From Adiantum capillus-veneris (Eukaryota; Streptophyta; Polypodiopsida; Polypodiales; Pteridaceae): a DNA stretch of 64,000 nucleotides. The translations under genes were made by a program, and so were the position numbers. The stretch lies in NCBI GenBank assembly GCA_014529385.2, contig CM043962.1, forward strand, positions 127,851,470 to 127,915,469, given 5' to 3'. Within the stretch, counting starts at the first letter, position 1, and each line of letters starts with the position of its first letter. Of the stretch, positions 11,199 through 20,780 are shown piece by piece. The notes below the pieces were generated by a model. That model did not search any database, had not been told where the DNA came from, and saw nothing but the letters and a program-made list of their open reading frames with translations.

Positions 11199-11218
11199 CA
11201 TTAGGAAAAATACGAACC
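11199..11218 (+). repeat. Left terminal inverted repeat of the DNA transposon
   Basis: CATTAGGAAAAATACGAACC, matching the reverse complement of 20760-20779 at 18 of 20 positions. Similarity fades beyond about 20 bp. Confidence 0.88.
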
Positions 11219-11365
11219 CTCTAGGGGCCCTTTGGGATTAAGGTTAATTATAGGCCAACCAATGAGAAGAGGGTGGTGGACACACTCTATGCCCTCAAAA
11301 ATGTAGGGGGAAAAAGTAGTCTTACACTTCTTAAATGGGCTCTTACCTAGTGAGAAGGTGGGGTT

Positions 11366-11393
11366 GGGGGGGGGGGGGGGGGGGGGGGGGGGG
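11366..11393 (+). repeat. Poly-G tract, 28 nt
   Basis: An uninterrupted run of 28 G follows GGTGGGGTT and is followed by TGGGTGGG. The exact length may be affected by sequencing error. It lies in the left subterminal region of the DNA transposon, just before an AT-rich stretch (11440-11640) with self-complementary AAATTT blocks and no gene. Confidence 0.85.
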
Positions 11394-11807
11394 TGGGTGG
11401 GCCATATGGAACCTCCAAGTTCCCTCCTTTTTGATCCGGTTATGAAAAAATCCCAAAAATTTGAAATTTTTCAAAATTTTCAAAACTCAAATTTCATCGT
11501 CTTAAAACCCCCCTAAAACTATTTTATGGTCAAAAAAACATTTTTTGACCTCAAAAAGTCAAAACGTACACCCAAAAACCCTAAAATTCAAAAATTTTCA
11601 AAAACTTTTGAAAAATCTCTTTTTGCTATCCAGAGCTCCCCCAAAAGTAGTTCTTAGGCAAAAAGTGATTTTCTCTCTCTAGAACCCCTTTTCCAACCTC
11701 TCCTTGGTTGCAACCATCACACTCATCCTCTACTCCAACACTCTCTCTCTCTTCACCATCTCCATTGCTGCAGCAAGGAAGCTCCTCTCTCCTCCCCTAC
11801 CACCTTC

Positions 11808-11912
11808 CATTGCCACACCAAGCAAAGGTTATCCACCTTCTCCTCCCATTGCCACACCAAGCAAGGGTTATCCACCTTCTCCTCCCATTGCCACAAGGGT
11901 TATCCACCTTCT
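11808..11912 (+). repeat. 39-bp tandem repeat, about 2.7 copies
   Basis: The unit starts CATTGCCACACCAAGCAA and continues with GGTTATCCACCTTCTCCTCC. Copies are at 11808 and 11847, with a shortened one from 11886. It lies in the pyrimidine-rich leader before gene block A. Confidence 0.85.
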
Positions 11913-11987
11913 CATATCACTTTATCCTCTGTACATTGTAGGAACAAGCAAGGTCCTCCTCCTCCTCCTAGTTTTCTTTGCTCAACC

Positions 11988-13329
11988 ATGGCCAACTCTA
12001 CTTCGCAAAGGCGGCCAAAGGATGAGGTCACAACACTTGCATGCCACAACACTAGAGGTGTAGATGATGAGTGGGTGCCACAAGAGTTCACCAAAGGTGC
12101 TTGGGTATACATGCAACCATCTGCTATTGGCCCTCATCGTGTGCGGAATCATGCAAATTGGATCTTCAGTGGAAAGGAAAGCTCCTTGGCTTCAAGAACC
12201 GCAAAGACAAGGGGACCGTAGCCATTGTGCAACATGTTTTCTCAATGTCAACCATGCATTTGCAACAACCACCTCGATTTCCAACACATTGTAAGTACAT
12301 GTTTTGAAAATACAAAGCTAGGTGTGAAATCACAGTGTAATGTTATTATGGATTCATACTTAAGATTTGTCATGCATTTATAGTCATATTTCCATCCACG
12401 TTGGTGGAGGAGCAGCCACTACATAGTCTCTCCGACACATTCAATGCTATACATGCGGATATTGGAGCAATAATGTTCCCACATCTTTGCCCAAACAAAC
12501 TGGTTCAAAGAAGGATTTTCTTCTATTCTCACTCCTATATTGTCCCTACTTCTACACAAGCGTTTGGAACGCCCTTGAACCCATCAAAGTAACTTCTTTA
12601 TTAAGTATGGAGTGGCCGGTGCCAGATTTGTGGTCGGTAGCATCTTTCAAACAAAAGATGATAATGGATGTCCAAAACTCTTTGAAATACTCTAAAGCTT
12701 CTAGGTCTGTGGGCTTGAGTTGGTGTTTGTCTATTCATTGTTTTGTGCACATTTTTAAAGAGATTGGATTTGTGGAGACTACCACAATGCTTGTATGTAA
12801 AGATGCGCATTACGAGGAATTAGGAAGGCTTTTAGAAGAGGACTGGGGTTTTGTGGAGGGAATGCACAACGGGGACCGGTACCGTTGTAAGGTTGGAGCT
12901 TCAAGTATTGGAATGTGCTATTTGAAATCCCGCACCTCCTTGTACATACGATTTCACTATGATCGTTGAACGTGCAAGATTGGAGTGTGGACTCCCTTAC
13001 AGAGTGTGGATGGCGCTATTGCAAGCTTTGACATTGCAGTGAAGATGCCCAACGATGCTTTGGAGGCAGTCCAAGTGAACAAGCATTGGACTCTCAGTAA
13101 TGTTCGAGAACATTTGGTTATTATGGGTTTTGAGGCCCTTCAACAAGCACAATTTCGTTTACAAGGTCACAAGGTGAGAATCCTTCCACCACATTTTCAA
13201 TACATCATGGTTTGTCAATCATTGGATGCTTATTGTAATGAATGTCTGCAGATTGGGAAGAGAATGGAAGACAAATTGAAGGTCGAGGAGGACTGGGGGA
13301 TGGATGGAACTATGCTATCGATTTTATAA
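11988..13329 (+). pseudogene. Unknown transposon gene block A
   Basis: Three pieces follow one another: 11988-12222 (ATG, hydrophilic, MANSTSQRRPKDEV start), 12487-12969 (WPVPDLWSVASFKQ and EELGRLLEEDWGFVEG) and 12985-13329. The last piece has an alternating hydrophobic pattern, with VKMPNDALEAVQV then WTLSNVREHL and FRLQGHKVRI. This is reminiscent of a ubiquitin-like beta-grasp fold (inference, weak). Frames differ between pieces and a GT follows ACACATT at 12290, so at least one intron or frameshift is involved. I do not recognise the family. The location inside the transposon, on the strand opposite the transposase, makes it cargo or an accessory transposition gene. Confidence 0.4.
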
Positions 13330-13486
13330 CTTTGTCACTCTTGCAATTTTCAAACTGATCCCCGCTGTAATCAACATGATTTGCTTCGACAAATCATGCC
13401 TTTGAATATAATTTTTTTGCATTGGGATGAGAAATCATTTTTTGGGAAAGTGCCTTTTTTTTTAATGTCTTAAAAAAAGGGTCCAT

Positions 13487-13495
13487 TATAAAAGG
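13487..13495 (+). promoter_or_regulatory. TATA box of gene block B
   Basis: TATAAAAGG lies 81 bp upstream of the ATG at 13576. The leader between them has no other ATG except the start itself. Confidence 0.6.
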
Positions 13496-13575
13496 GGGGC
13501 CACCTAACTCATTCACTATTTTCACTTTTGCAACTCTTGAGCTCCTCCACTCTCTATCTACACCCCAGGCTAGAC

Positions 13576-15088
13576 ATGGATGCTTCCACAGCCTCTGCAT
13601 CCGCAGCCACATCCACCCCTTTGTCACGCTTCATCCTCTTCCTCGAGGACACCAAATACAAAGGGAAGTTGGACCTCCACACCTTTTTTACTCGTCTCCC
13701 TGACCTTGATGCCACAGTTGCCCATCAAATGAATGCATTTGCCGAGATTTTTGCGTTCATGGAGGAGCACATCATAAAATATTCCGTATCTATCCCCCCA
13801 CATGTAGGGATATGGGTGCCTTGCGATCTTTTGCGCTATATACACAAAGGTGATCGCCCATTCTCCAAGCGGTTGCAACGATTCCAAGAAATTGCAACCG
13901 ATGCAGGCCATTACTTGGACGAGCCAGCCCCAGGGGTGTCAGCGCTCAAGAAGCGCAAGTTGGGGGTGGAGTACCTTTCTCAACTTGCAACATTTATCTT
14001 CTTGGTGAGCAAGGAACCTTATTTGGAGGAGCTTCGCTTACCACACCTTTAGGTTGGGTCCTTTATTAAGGACACCAAGGAGAAGCAGGTTATCCCCATG
14101 AACCCTGCAGCGGAAGGAAAGGCACACTGGCTCGAGTACCCTAGGGGTCTTGAGGAAGTGGTTGAGAAATCCATAGTTGCGGCTGGCCCTAGTGACACTC
14201 CAGTGCCACTACCACTGACGGATTGTAGAAATCAGCCACTTCTCCTCAGTGTTAGTGGATGGGGAGGAGTATGTGTTCCTGCATGATTTGGAGAAAGCAT
14301 TTGGCCTGCGCATGGATGAATGCTTGAGCGTGTTATGCAACAGCACCAAATGTCCCTTAGACAATATGCCAGATGCCCTAGAAAGAAAGCTCTTGCCAGA
14401 TGGGGACTCTGTTGCTGACACTATTGCAGTTGTATGTGTGGAGGTCCTGGCAGCAGAGCAGTTGCACGTGGCTGATGAAGAATTCCAAGCCATGCAAGCC
14501 AAGGTTGAGGCTGCTAGGATGCCTATGCCATTATGCAACCTTCCATCTGATGATCCAAAGGTCGTATCTGTGGTGCATGGGAGCATTGACTTGGATGCAA
14601 AGGGCAACAGGGAGGAGGACGACAAGGAGCAGGAGGTAAACTGTATCCTAAATTTCATGTTACTATTTTATCCTTCATTGTCTTTTTTCTCAACCTTCAT
14701 CGGTTTATGACAGGATGTCGTGGAGGTTGATGATTTTGCTGCAAGGACGGGTGGCAAGCGGATGAGCTTTGGACCTCAAGCTTCCCTTGCGCATTACCTA
14801 GGACAACTCCCCCTTGGCGATGTGGCCATTATCCATAATGAATTTACTCCCCAAGCCCATTTTATGACTTGGTCGTTAAAAGCTTTGAGCAAGTTTTTGT
14901 GTTTGAGCACCATTCCTCAAACTGCGCATCAAGTGTTCCTAGTGCGTAGATCCCTTGTATGCACAGCGTTTGGTACTGGCTTTCGTGGTAAAGGGCTTGC
15001 CCAGATAGGGATACATGCTTCCATTGGCTCAAGTGAAGGCCATAGCGCAGTCCCTTTTGACTGGGGAGTTGCCTTACGCGCAAAATAG
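13576..15088 (+). pseudogene. Unknown transposon gene block B
   Basis: A TATA box and ATG open an alanine/serine-rich start (MDASTASASAA), followed by an alpha-helical region (13600-14050) with a stop at 14050. In-frame readthrough runs to about 14230 and a shifted frame covers 14235-14640. An intron with GT at 14636 and CAG at 14713 fits, leading to a last exon that starts DVVEVDDFAARTGG and ends at 15088. I do not recognise a domain. The gene ends about 160 bp before the large inverted repeat and converges on the H3 gene. One stop and one frameshift separate the blocks, so this copy is probably broken. Confidence 0.45.
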
Positions 15089-15335
15089 GCACCAGGAAAT
15101 GGTCAAAAAATTATGAACTCCTCAGATACATGATGTAAAATCACCGTTTTGGAAGTAATAAAAAATATTTGAAATTGTCTCTCTATCTTGAAAATTCTTT
15201 TGAATGTGATTTGTCAATCTTGAAAATTGTTTCAATTGGTGATATGAAAATTGTTTTGATTAGTGACTTTGTAATTTCAAGTTCTGTATGTAATTTCAAT
15301 CAATTTCAGTAAATTTAGGTATTTTATGTTCCCTA

Positions 15336-15476
15336 GGGGGTAGATAAGCCTACCAATGGCCAAAAAAAGCCTGGCCACAACGGCGCGCAAATGGCCCATC
15401 CATCAGTTTTGGATGGGCCATTTGCGCGCCCTTGTGGCCAGGCTTTATTTTGCCCCTGGTAGGCTTATCTACCCCC
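15336..15476. repeat. Hairpin 1, about 66-bp stem
   Basis: GGGGGTAGATAAGCCTACC on the left pairs with GGTAGGCTTATCTACCCCC on the right. The inner stem continues through AGCCTGGCCACAA and GCGCGCAAATGGCCCATCC to a loop of about 9 nt. A few mismatches occur. Confidence 0.92.
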
Positions 15477-15841
15477 TATGATACTTACAAAGCACAAATT
15501 TATTGAAATGAATTGGTTTTGCATCATTAATTTAGATGCACCCTTTCTATGGCAATTCCAGCATATGTTCACACTCAAGGACACTAGAAAAGGTGAAATC
15601 AATTATGAAATGAAGTTTCCAGCACACTATCACCTGCTTTAGCTCTACCTAGTACACCCCTGCACCAAAAAGTCCAATTACATTGGACATTTGAAATCTC
15701 CAAATTAATGTTGCATAGACACTTGGTTTCACAATATGTTATTTTTTTTGATATTCTATAGGGAATTCAAAGCTTGAAATGGCCAAAAAAGGGTGGCACA
15801 AGGATCCATGTAAAATAATGTTGCAAAACCAATAGGTTTTA

Positions 15842-16037
15842 GTAAATTTGTGCTTTTTAAGTACCCTTGGGGGTAGATAAGCCTACAAGGGGCAAAAAAA
15901 AGCCTGGCCACAAGGGCGCGCAAATGGCCCATCCAAAACTGTTGGATGGGCCATTTGCGCGCCCTTGTGGCCAGGCTTTTTTTTGCCCCTTATAGGCTTA
16001 TCTACCCCCAAGGGTACTTAAAAAGCACAAATTTACT
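15842..16037. repeat. Hairpin 2, about 95-bp near-perfect stem
   Basis: The outer stem GTAAATTTGTGCTTTTTAAG pairs with CTTAAAAAGCACAAATTTAC. The inner part is the same as hairpin 1. The loop is AAACTG-like. It is longer and cleaner than hairpin 1. Confidence 0.92.
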
Positions 16038-16194
16038 GAAATTGATTGAAATTACATACAGAACTTGAAATTACAAAGTCATTTCATTACAAAGATAATA
16101 GACACAGTAGAACAATTGTTGAGCATATTGTCATTGGAAAGTCAAATCATTACAAAGATAAGGGTGTGCAATACAAAAAGAGGGGTAACTTCGG

Positions 16195-17092
16195 CTAATG
16201 CTCGAAGTCTCGTGGCAATCGATGTGCAAGCTGCATATCTTTTGGCTGTATTGTCACTCGCTTTGCATGTATGGCGCATAGGTTGGTATCTTCCAACACC
16301 GAAATGATGTGGGCCTCTGCAGCTTCTTGAATAGCTTCTAGCGCTATTGCTTGCATTCTATACTAATTTCCATAGCTTTGAAGCACCTCCTTCATAGTGC
16401 GAGCAAAGGGGGCACGTCGAATCAAAAGCTCTGTCGTCTTCTGGTAGTGGCGGATTTCTACAAATGCCCTTGCTATTTTTCGGCGCCGCTGCGGTTGTCT
16501 TGGGGACACTTGCACATTTGCTGGCGGGCGGCGTTTAGGCTTCTTGGAAAAACTTAGACTTGCACCTGTTTACATGCTTAGGGGCTGGTTCTGCAGCCTC
16601 TTCTGATTCTTCCTCTTCCCTTGGCTGCCGATCTTGTCGTGTGGGGAGAGCTCCCTGGCCTCCAGGCAATGTCTTCCCCCCAACGACCACCCGGTGTGTG
16701 CGCGTTATTTTTTCTCGTTGCCATGGTGGCTCACTCTCTGATTCAGTGTTTGTATGGACCACCCGAGTCGTGGATGGTCCTGCTTGTGATTGGTGGCCTG
16801 ACGGCTGCTCCCTATTGGACTCTGTTGTTTGTTGGCCCTCTTCTTCTCTCCAGCGCTGGGCACGTTGCTTCATTCTCCTTCTAGGTGTTATATCTTGAGG
16901 AGGTGGAGATTCAACAGTCCTCGATGACTCTCGTGCCCTACCACCATGCCCACTACCAGATGAGTTCCTGGAACGGCCAGGCGTTCGTGGCCGTTTTCTT
17001 GTGCCTTTAAGCCATGACGGCTTCTCACATCCTTGGAGGGTGTTTTTGTTGGCAGGCGGATGCTCTTTCGCGATTTGTTTGGTGCACGCCAT
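16195..17092 (-). pseudogene. Histone H3 variant with long basic tail, transposon-borne
   Basis: The ATG at 17092-17090 opens MACTKQIAKE, close to the H3 start (A-x-T-K-Q-x-A with K4 kept and K9 replaced by Glu). A tail of about 200 residues rich in Arg, Ser, Pro and Glu follows. After one extra base in a T-run at about 16544-16548, the frame shifts into a clear H3 fold: EIRHYQKTTELLIRR (alpha-N and alpha-1), [20 protein letters not shown] (alpha-2), [19 protein letters not shown] (loop 2, alpha-3), stop at 16197. One in-frame TAG (16365-16363) lies in loop 1, which has canonical length. The total is about 298 codons, against 136 for normal H3. Role inferred: a nucleosomal H3 substitute. The long divergent tail recalls CENH3, but the fold is closer to ordinary H3. 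Two lesions make this copy probably inactive. Confidence 0.92.
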
Positions 17093-17148
17093 TTCGTTGG
17101 TAGGAGCTCACCTGTTCTTAAGAAATGAGTGGTTTATGAGAGCGTGCA

Positions 17149-17158
17149 ATATTTATAA
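17149..17158 (-). promoter_or_regulatory. TATA box of the H3 variant gene
   Basis: On the minus strand TTATAAATAT lies about 60 bp upstream of the ATG at 17092, giving a short plausible leader. It sits between the end of the transposase-like gene and the H3 start, so H3 seems to be transcribed on its own. Confidence 0.6.
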
Positions 17159-17229
17159 GGGCCCATTTAAAAAGGGCCCTGTTCACACTTTTTTTTTTTA
17201 TAAGTATTATTTTTTAAATAAACATGTCG

Positions 17230-20167
17230 CTAAGAGTTAGACCCTTCGTTCACGTTTAGTGACTCGTGCAGTATCCACTTTGATCCTTGTCGCACTCTGC
17301 ATCGCCGCCATGGAGCATGCTTGGTGGGACCTTGCAACATTTGCCACTTGTTGCTATGCTCTTGACGAATCCATTTCCGCACTTCAATAGAAATCTTGGA
17401 TTGTCGCGCACGCTCCATTGTGAGCTTATGGGCAAATGTTGTGCGAAAAAACCAATTGAACATCTCCTCCAAATAATTGGATTGCACCATTCCACCACCA
17501 TGTCGAGTATTTTTGAAGTACACTCCCCTTGCTCGATAATGGGACTTCTCCATGCCTTGAGTGCTAAAAATTTCAAGCGATCCATACTTGTGCATAAAAA
17601 ATGCACCATGCACAAACAAGATATGTTGTTCACATGAGTAAACGATCCACATTATTAAATAAAAACAATCCCTTGTAATGAATACACCATGTAATGTGTG
17701 ATGTTATTTTCACCCCAAGAAAGGGTGAAGAGCTTGGTAAAATCCGCCAAGGCTTCTTGAAATGATTGGCGTTGTTCTTCTGTTGTGCTGTTAAGGCCCA
17801 TAAGCTTGACCATTTTATCAAAATGTGCCCAAACTTGCTTGCGCTTATTTGCAAGCTCGCCATTTGAATCATTGTCGGTAGTAGCTCTGCATAACTCCTT
17901 CCAAAGCTCCCAAAGGTTACCTGTCTGCTGGTTGGAGCTGCTTTGAGCATCATATCGACTTGGATTTCCTTGGAAAACTTTCTTCAAAAAGTGTCTAGCT
18001 TTTTGTCCACTCATTGACACTTGTTGAGCAATTTCATGGGCCTCCCCTGTGTTCTTTGCAACAACGATAGACACATTTCCACCGTGTGACAGCCAATGGA
18101 ATTCAAGAGTACCTCCACTCTTTCGATCGCTTCCTGGGACTTTTCCAACGGTTTTATTGTGAAATCATAGTCAATGTCGAGCTTCAATAGCCTATAAAAA
18201 ATGCGCATGAATGCGTGTAATGTACAAAAATGTACATTCGATAGAGGAAATCGAAAGATTGGATTCCAAGCGTGGTCCTTTTGATCACGGTCTGGGGCAT
18301 TGAGCATGGGACATCTCAGAATAGATGCTTCCCATTCTCTACCTTCATCTCCGAAATCACGACAATCTAACCCTTGTTCTCCATGCCCTTGCCATGGAAG
18401 CATGGAACCGGCCTTTGCAGTGCTCTTATGTGATTTTTTTCCATTAGGTTTGTACCCTCGAGTGCAAAATGGACAAGACATGAGAGAAGAAGCCCCTTGT
18501 TTGCAGCCAAGCAAACACTTTATGGTCTTCAAATCCCCACCTAAATGCCACTCCACATCATAACTACCAAAACCCTCAATCTCCAACTTTTGACCTGCAA
18601 TTTGGGAGTGTATTACTTCTGTGATCCATGGAGTTCTCTCAAAAATCCATGAAAGTACTCCATTGGTCTCTTTGGGCACCTCAATAGCACCCAACCACCA
18701 AATGTATTTCTCTGATTGCACGCTAAAAGATGGGGTGGGAGATGGCTCGACTGAATCCCTTCGCTTGGTTTGCAGAAGGGCCTCGTTCATTAGAGTGACA
18801 CTTAGCCTCTCTAACCTTCAGCCTTTCACTATTTGACACTCATCGAGTTTCAGCACAAAAGCTACTTTTGTGCCAAGCACTACAAAATAAATAGTGCTAA
18901 GACCTTAAACTTTAGAGTCTATGATAAGAATAATACCAAAGAAAAAAGTAAAGCGTGTCACCTTCTTCAGGTAACTCGTAAAATCTAAGCATAGCTTCTT
19001 GAAGCCTTCTAAGATCCACGAAAATATTGTTCCACATTGTGTAAGGAAAGCCCTTCTCCAAAGGTCTTATGGATTGTTTCTTACCTTTTCCCCTTGTCTT
19101 TGTTGCGCACGAAGCATAAAGGGAAGTTGGCATTGTTTCCTCCATGTGTAGGTATGTCCCAATGCGGGAGAACACATCTTCGTTTGTGACCTTCTTTGCG
19201 AGCTTGACCTTGTGAGGAACGGGAAATAGGTTTTCCACAATGCCATGTTCTTTAAGGGCATCCTTTAGGAGTTGAAAAATAACCTGATAGGCTTTGGTGC
19301 TGATTCCAGCCTCATCACAATCTTGTTGAACGTCATCATCACTAACCACATTTCTAATTTACGCATAAGGTCCTTGGTGACTGCATCCTTAATGTGCTTA
19401 CCTCCAGGTGATTGTAAGATAGAAATCACGTCCTGGGTATTGAGACAACGAGTGAGAAGGTTGACTCGATCATCTTGGCTTGTTCCACCGCATGCCTCCT
19501 GGATGAAGTTTCTAGCAACAAATAAACATAAATGTTAGAAAATAGTGTGAAGTAAGAATGCATCATGCAAGTAAAGACCAAATCACCTTGTGGCTGTAAC
19601 TCATCGTTTGCGTGCTCCTCCCGAATGTGCAAGAGTTTCAATGGATGAATACGTGCGTTTGCGTTCCCTTGCACGAAGGGGTGTTTCTTTCAAGTATGTG
19701 ATGTTGTTGGTAAGCTTCTGGATGTGGGACTCCTTTTCTTGCATTTGTTGTTCAAGTGTTTTAACTACCCTCTCCGAAGAGGCAACACTCTCTTGTAATG
19801 CCGTCGTCTTGAGGTGAAGAGCTTGACATTCGTGCATCCACATATGCAAAGAAGAACCTGCACCCATACACAACCGCTTGCAATAGCCTAACAAACCTGC
19901 TTCTCCCCTCCCAAGAAATTGAAGAAATGTGAAAAGGCTATTAAACGGTGGATGGAAGCGGCTTATAGGATCATAAGGGTACAAACGGCCATCCACCCAA
20001 ATGTCAACATTGGTCTCACAAGCGGTGCGACGTTCCTGTGACGACCTTTGATCACCTTCACTAGTGGTCTTCGGTGCAAATGTCGTGGGTAAGCGAATAT
20101 GTATGCTTTTGGTGTGCGGAGTACATGGTGGTGGAAGAAAACCATTTGTGATGTCCGTGAGCACCAT
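17230..20167 (-). pseudogene. Putative DDE-type transposase gene, unknown family, multi-exon
   Basis: The ATG is at 20167. The first exon encodes a coiled coil (about 19800-19650). An intron ends with TTGCTAG at about 19512. The next exon has GGKHIKDAVTKDLMRKLE, and a one-base frame change near 19357 leads on to 18912. The 18790-18011 block has YDVEWHLGGDLKTIKCLLG, then CPFC, then NVHFCTLHAFMRIFYRLL. Blocks 18074-17655 and 17652-17230 follow, with YGSLEIFSTQGMEKSH and a RHGGG motif. The conserved Asp in GGDLKT, a His-containing segment and the late Glu in STQGMEKS could be the catalytic residues (inference). Its place inside TIRs supports a transposase. Stops and frame changes indicate decay. 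Confidence 0.6.
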
Positions 20168-20759
20168 GAAAGCTGTTGCGTGAGGAAGAAAATGATGAAA
20201 AGATAGAGGGGGAAGGGTAGAGAGGTTGAGGAAGATGGGAGGAGAGAAGGAGGGAGGGGCGGGAGGGAGAGATTGGGGAGGAGGAGGAAGGTAGGGGCAG
20301 GGAGGGAGAGAAGAGGGAGAGAGAGAGAGAGGAGGGAGGAGGGAGGAGGAGGAGAGAACAAAATTTTTATTACTTTTTGGGGGAAAAGAGTTTTGAAAAA
20401 ATGGACTTTCTAAGCTTGTGGGTTAAAAAATGGGTCAAAAAATGATTTTTGGATATGTATATATGTTGGGAAGGAGTTTTAAGTAAAAAACAAGTAAAAA
20501 TGAAATTTTTTTTAAAAAGTCAAATTTTGTCTCTTTGTGACCCACGTTTTTGCTAATGTGGACACACCCCTATGCTTCCTTCACTTTAAAAAAAGCTAGA
20601 GAGAGAAAGTAACCCTTTAGGTCCACATCCTACATTTGTCTAAAAAAAGGCTAGAAAAGCCTACTCAAAACTACCTTCTTCAATGACCTTGCCCCCTAAA
20701 CCCCACACAACATTTGCCTTAATTCCTAAAAATTAGGATTCCTTACAATGCCCATGCAA
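20168..20759. other. Right subterminal region of the DNA transposon
   Basis: No gene. It holds a strongly purine-biased tract (about 20200-20350, GGAGG/GAGA repeats on the plus strand) just upstream of the transposase start. AT-rich DNA follows with AAAAAGTC-type words resembling the left subterminal region. It probably contains the transposase promoter and leader. Confidence 0.5.
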
Positions 20760-20779
20760 GGTTCATATTTCTCCTAATG
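20760..20779 (-). repeat. Right terminal inverted repeat of the DNA transposon
   Basis: The reverse complement reads CATTAGGAGAAATATGAACC and matches the left end. A single T (20780) separates it from the resumed gypsy reading frame. Confidence 0.88.
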
Positions 20780-20780
20780 T

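Larger units (their letters stand above)
15250..16095. repeat. Large inverted repeat, arms about 350 bp, between convergent genes
   Basis: The left arm (about 15250-15600) and right arm (about 15750-16095) are inverted copies. The outer ends share GACTTTGTAATTTCAAGTTC and the following ATTTCAATCAATTTCAGTAAATTT. The inner flanks share AAGCACAAATTTA and ATTGGTTTTGCA. Each arm carries its own hairpin (15336-15476 and 15842-16037). The spacer of about 150 bp holds no gene. Transcripts from either side reaching this region would fold into a long double-stranded RNA. Confidence 0.88.
11199..20779. mobile_element. 9.6-kb TIR DNA transposon carrying a histone H3 variant gene
   Basis: The two ends are inverted copies: CATTAGGAAAAATACGAACC at the left and, reversed, CATTAGGAGAAATATGAACC at the right (18 of 20 identical). 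Removing 11199-20780 joins the gypsy frame in phase (...V-I-L-D / G-G-A-G-V-N-I-M...), which confirms the boundaries. One extra T remains after the right end and no clean target duplication is visible. Minus strand: a transposase-like gene (20167-17230), then an H3 variant (17092-16195). Plus strand: unknown gene blocks 11988-13329 and 13576-15088. A large inverted repeat (15250-16095) separates the convergent halves. The CA-TA ends and DDE-like gene suggest something near the CACTA/CMC group, but the family is not one I can name. Confidence 0.88.

Noticed and set aside
11366-11393. Poly-G tract as a functional G-quadruplex control site
   Set aside because: It could form one, but a single homopolymer of uncertain length gives no evidence of function. 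Listed only as a repeat.
15336-16037. Hairpins as rho-independent terminators
   Set aside because: The genome is eukaryotic and the stems are far too long. They are palindromes within a larger inverted repeat.
16560-16898. Plus-strand frames of 87-112 codons
   Set aside because: Antisense shadows of the basic tail of the H3 variant; no motif.
16195-17092. Calling the H3 variant CENH3
   Set aside because: The long tail fits, but loop 1 has canonical length and the C-terminal fold ([15 protein letters not shown]) is closest to ordinary H3. A tree is needed.
17230-20167. Calling the gene a CACTA TNP2 transposase
   Set aside because: The TIR ends are CATTAGGA, not CACTA, no clean 3-bp duplication is visible, and TNP2 motifs are not recognised. 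Left as unknown DDE-like.
19963-20361. Pro/Ser/Leu-rich minus-strand frame
   Set aside because: Low-complexity translation of a purine-rich tract upstream of the transposase start. The transposase ATG at 20167 lies in a different frame.
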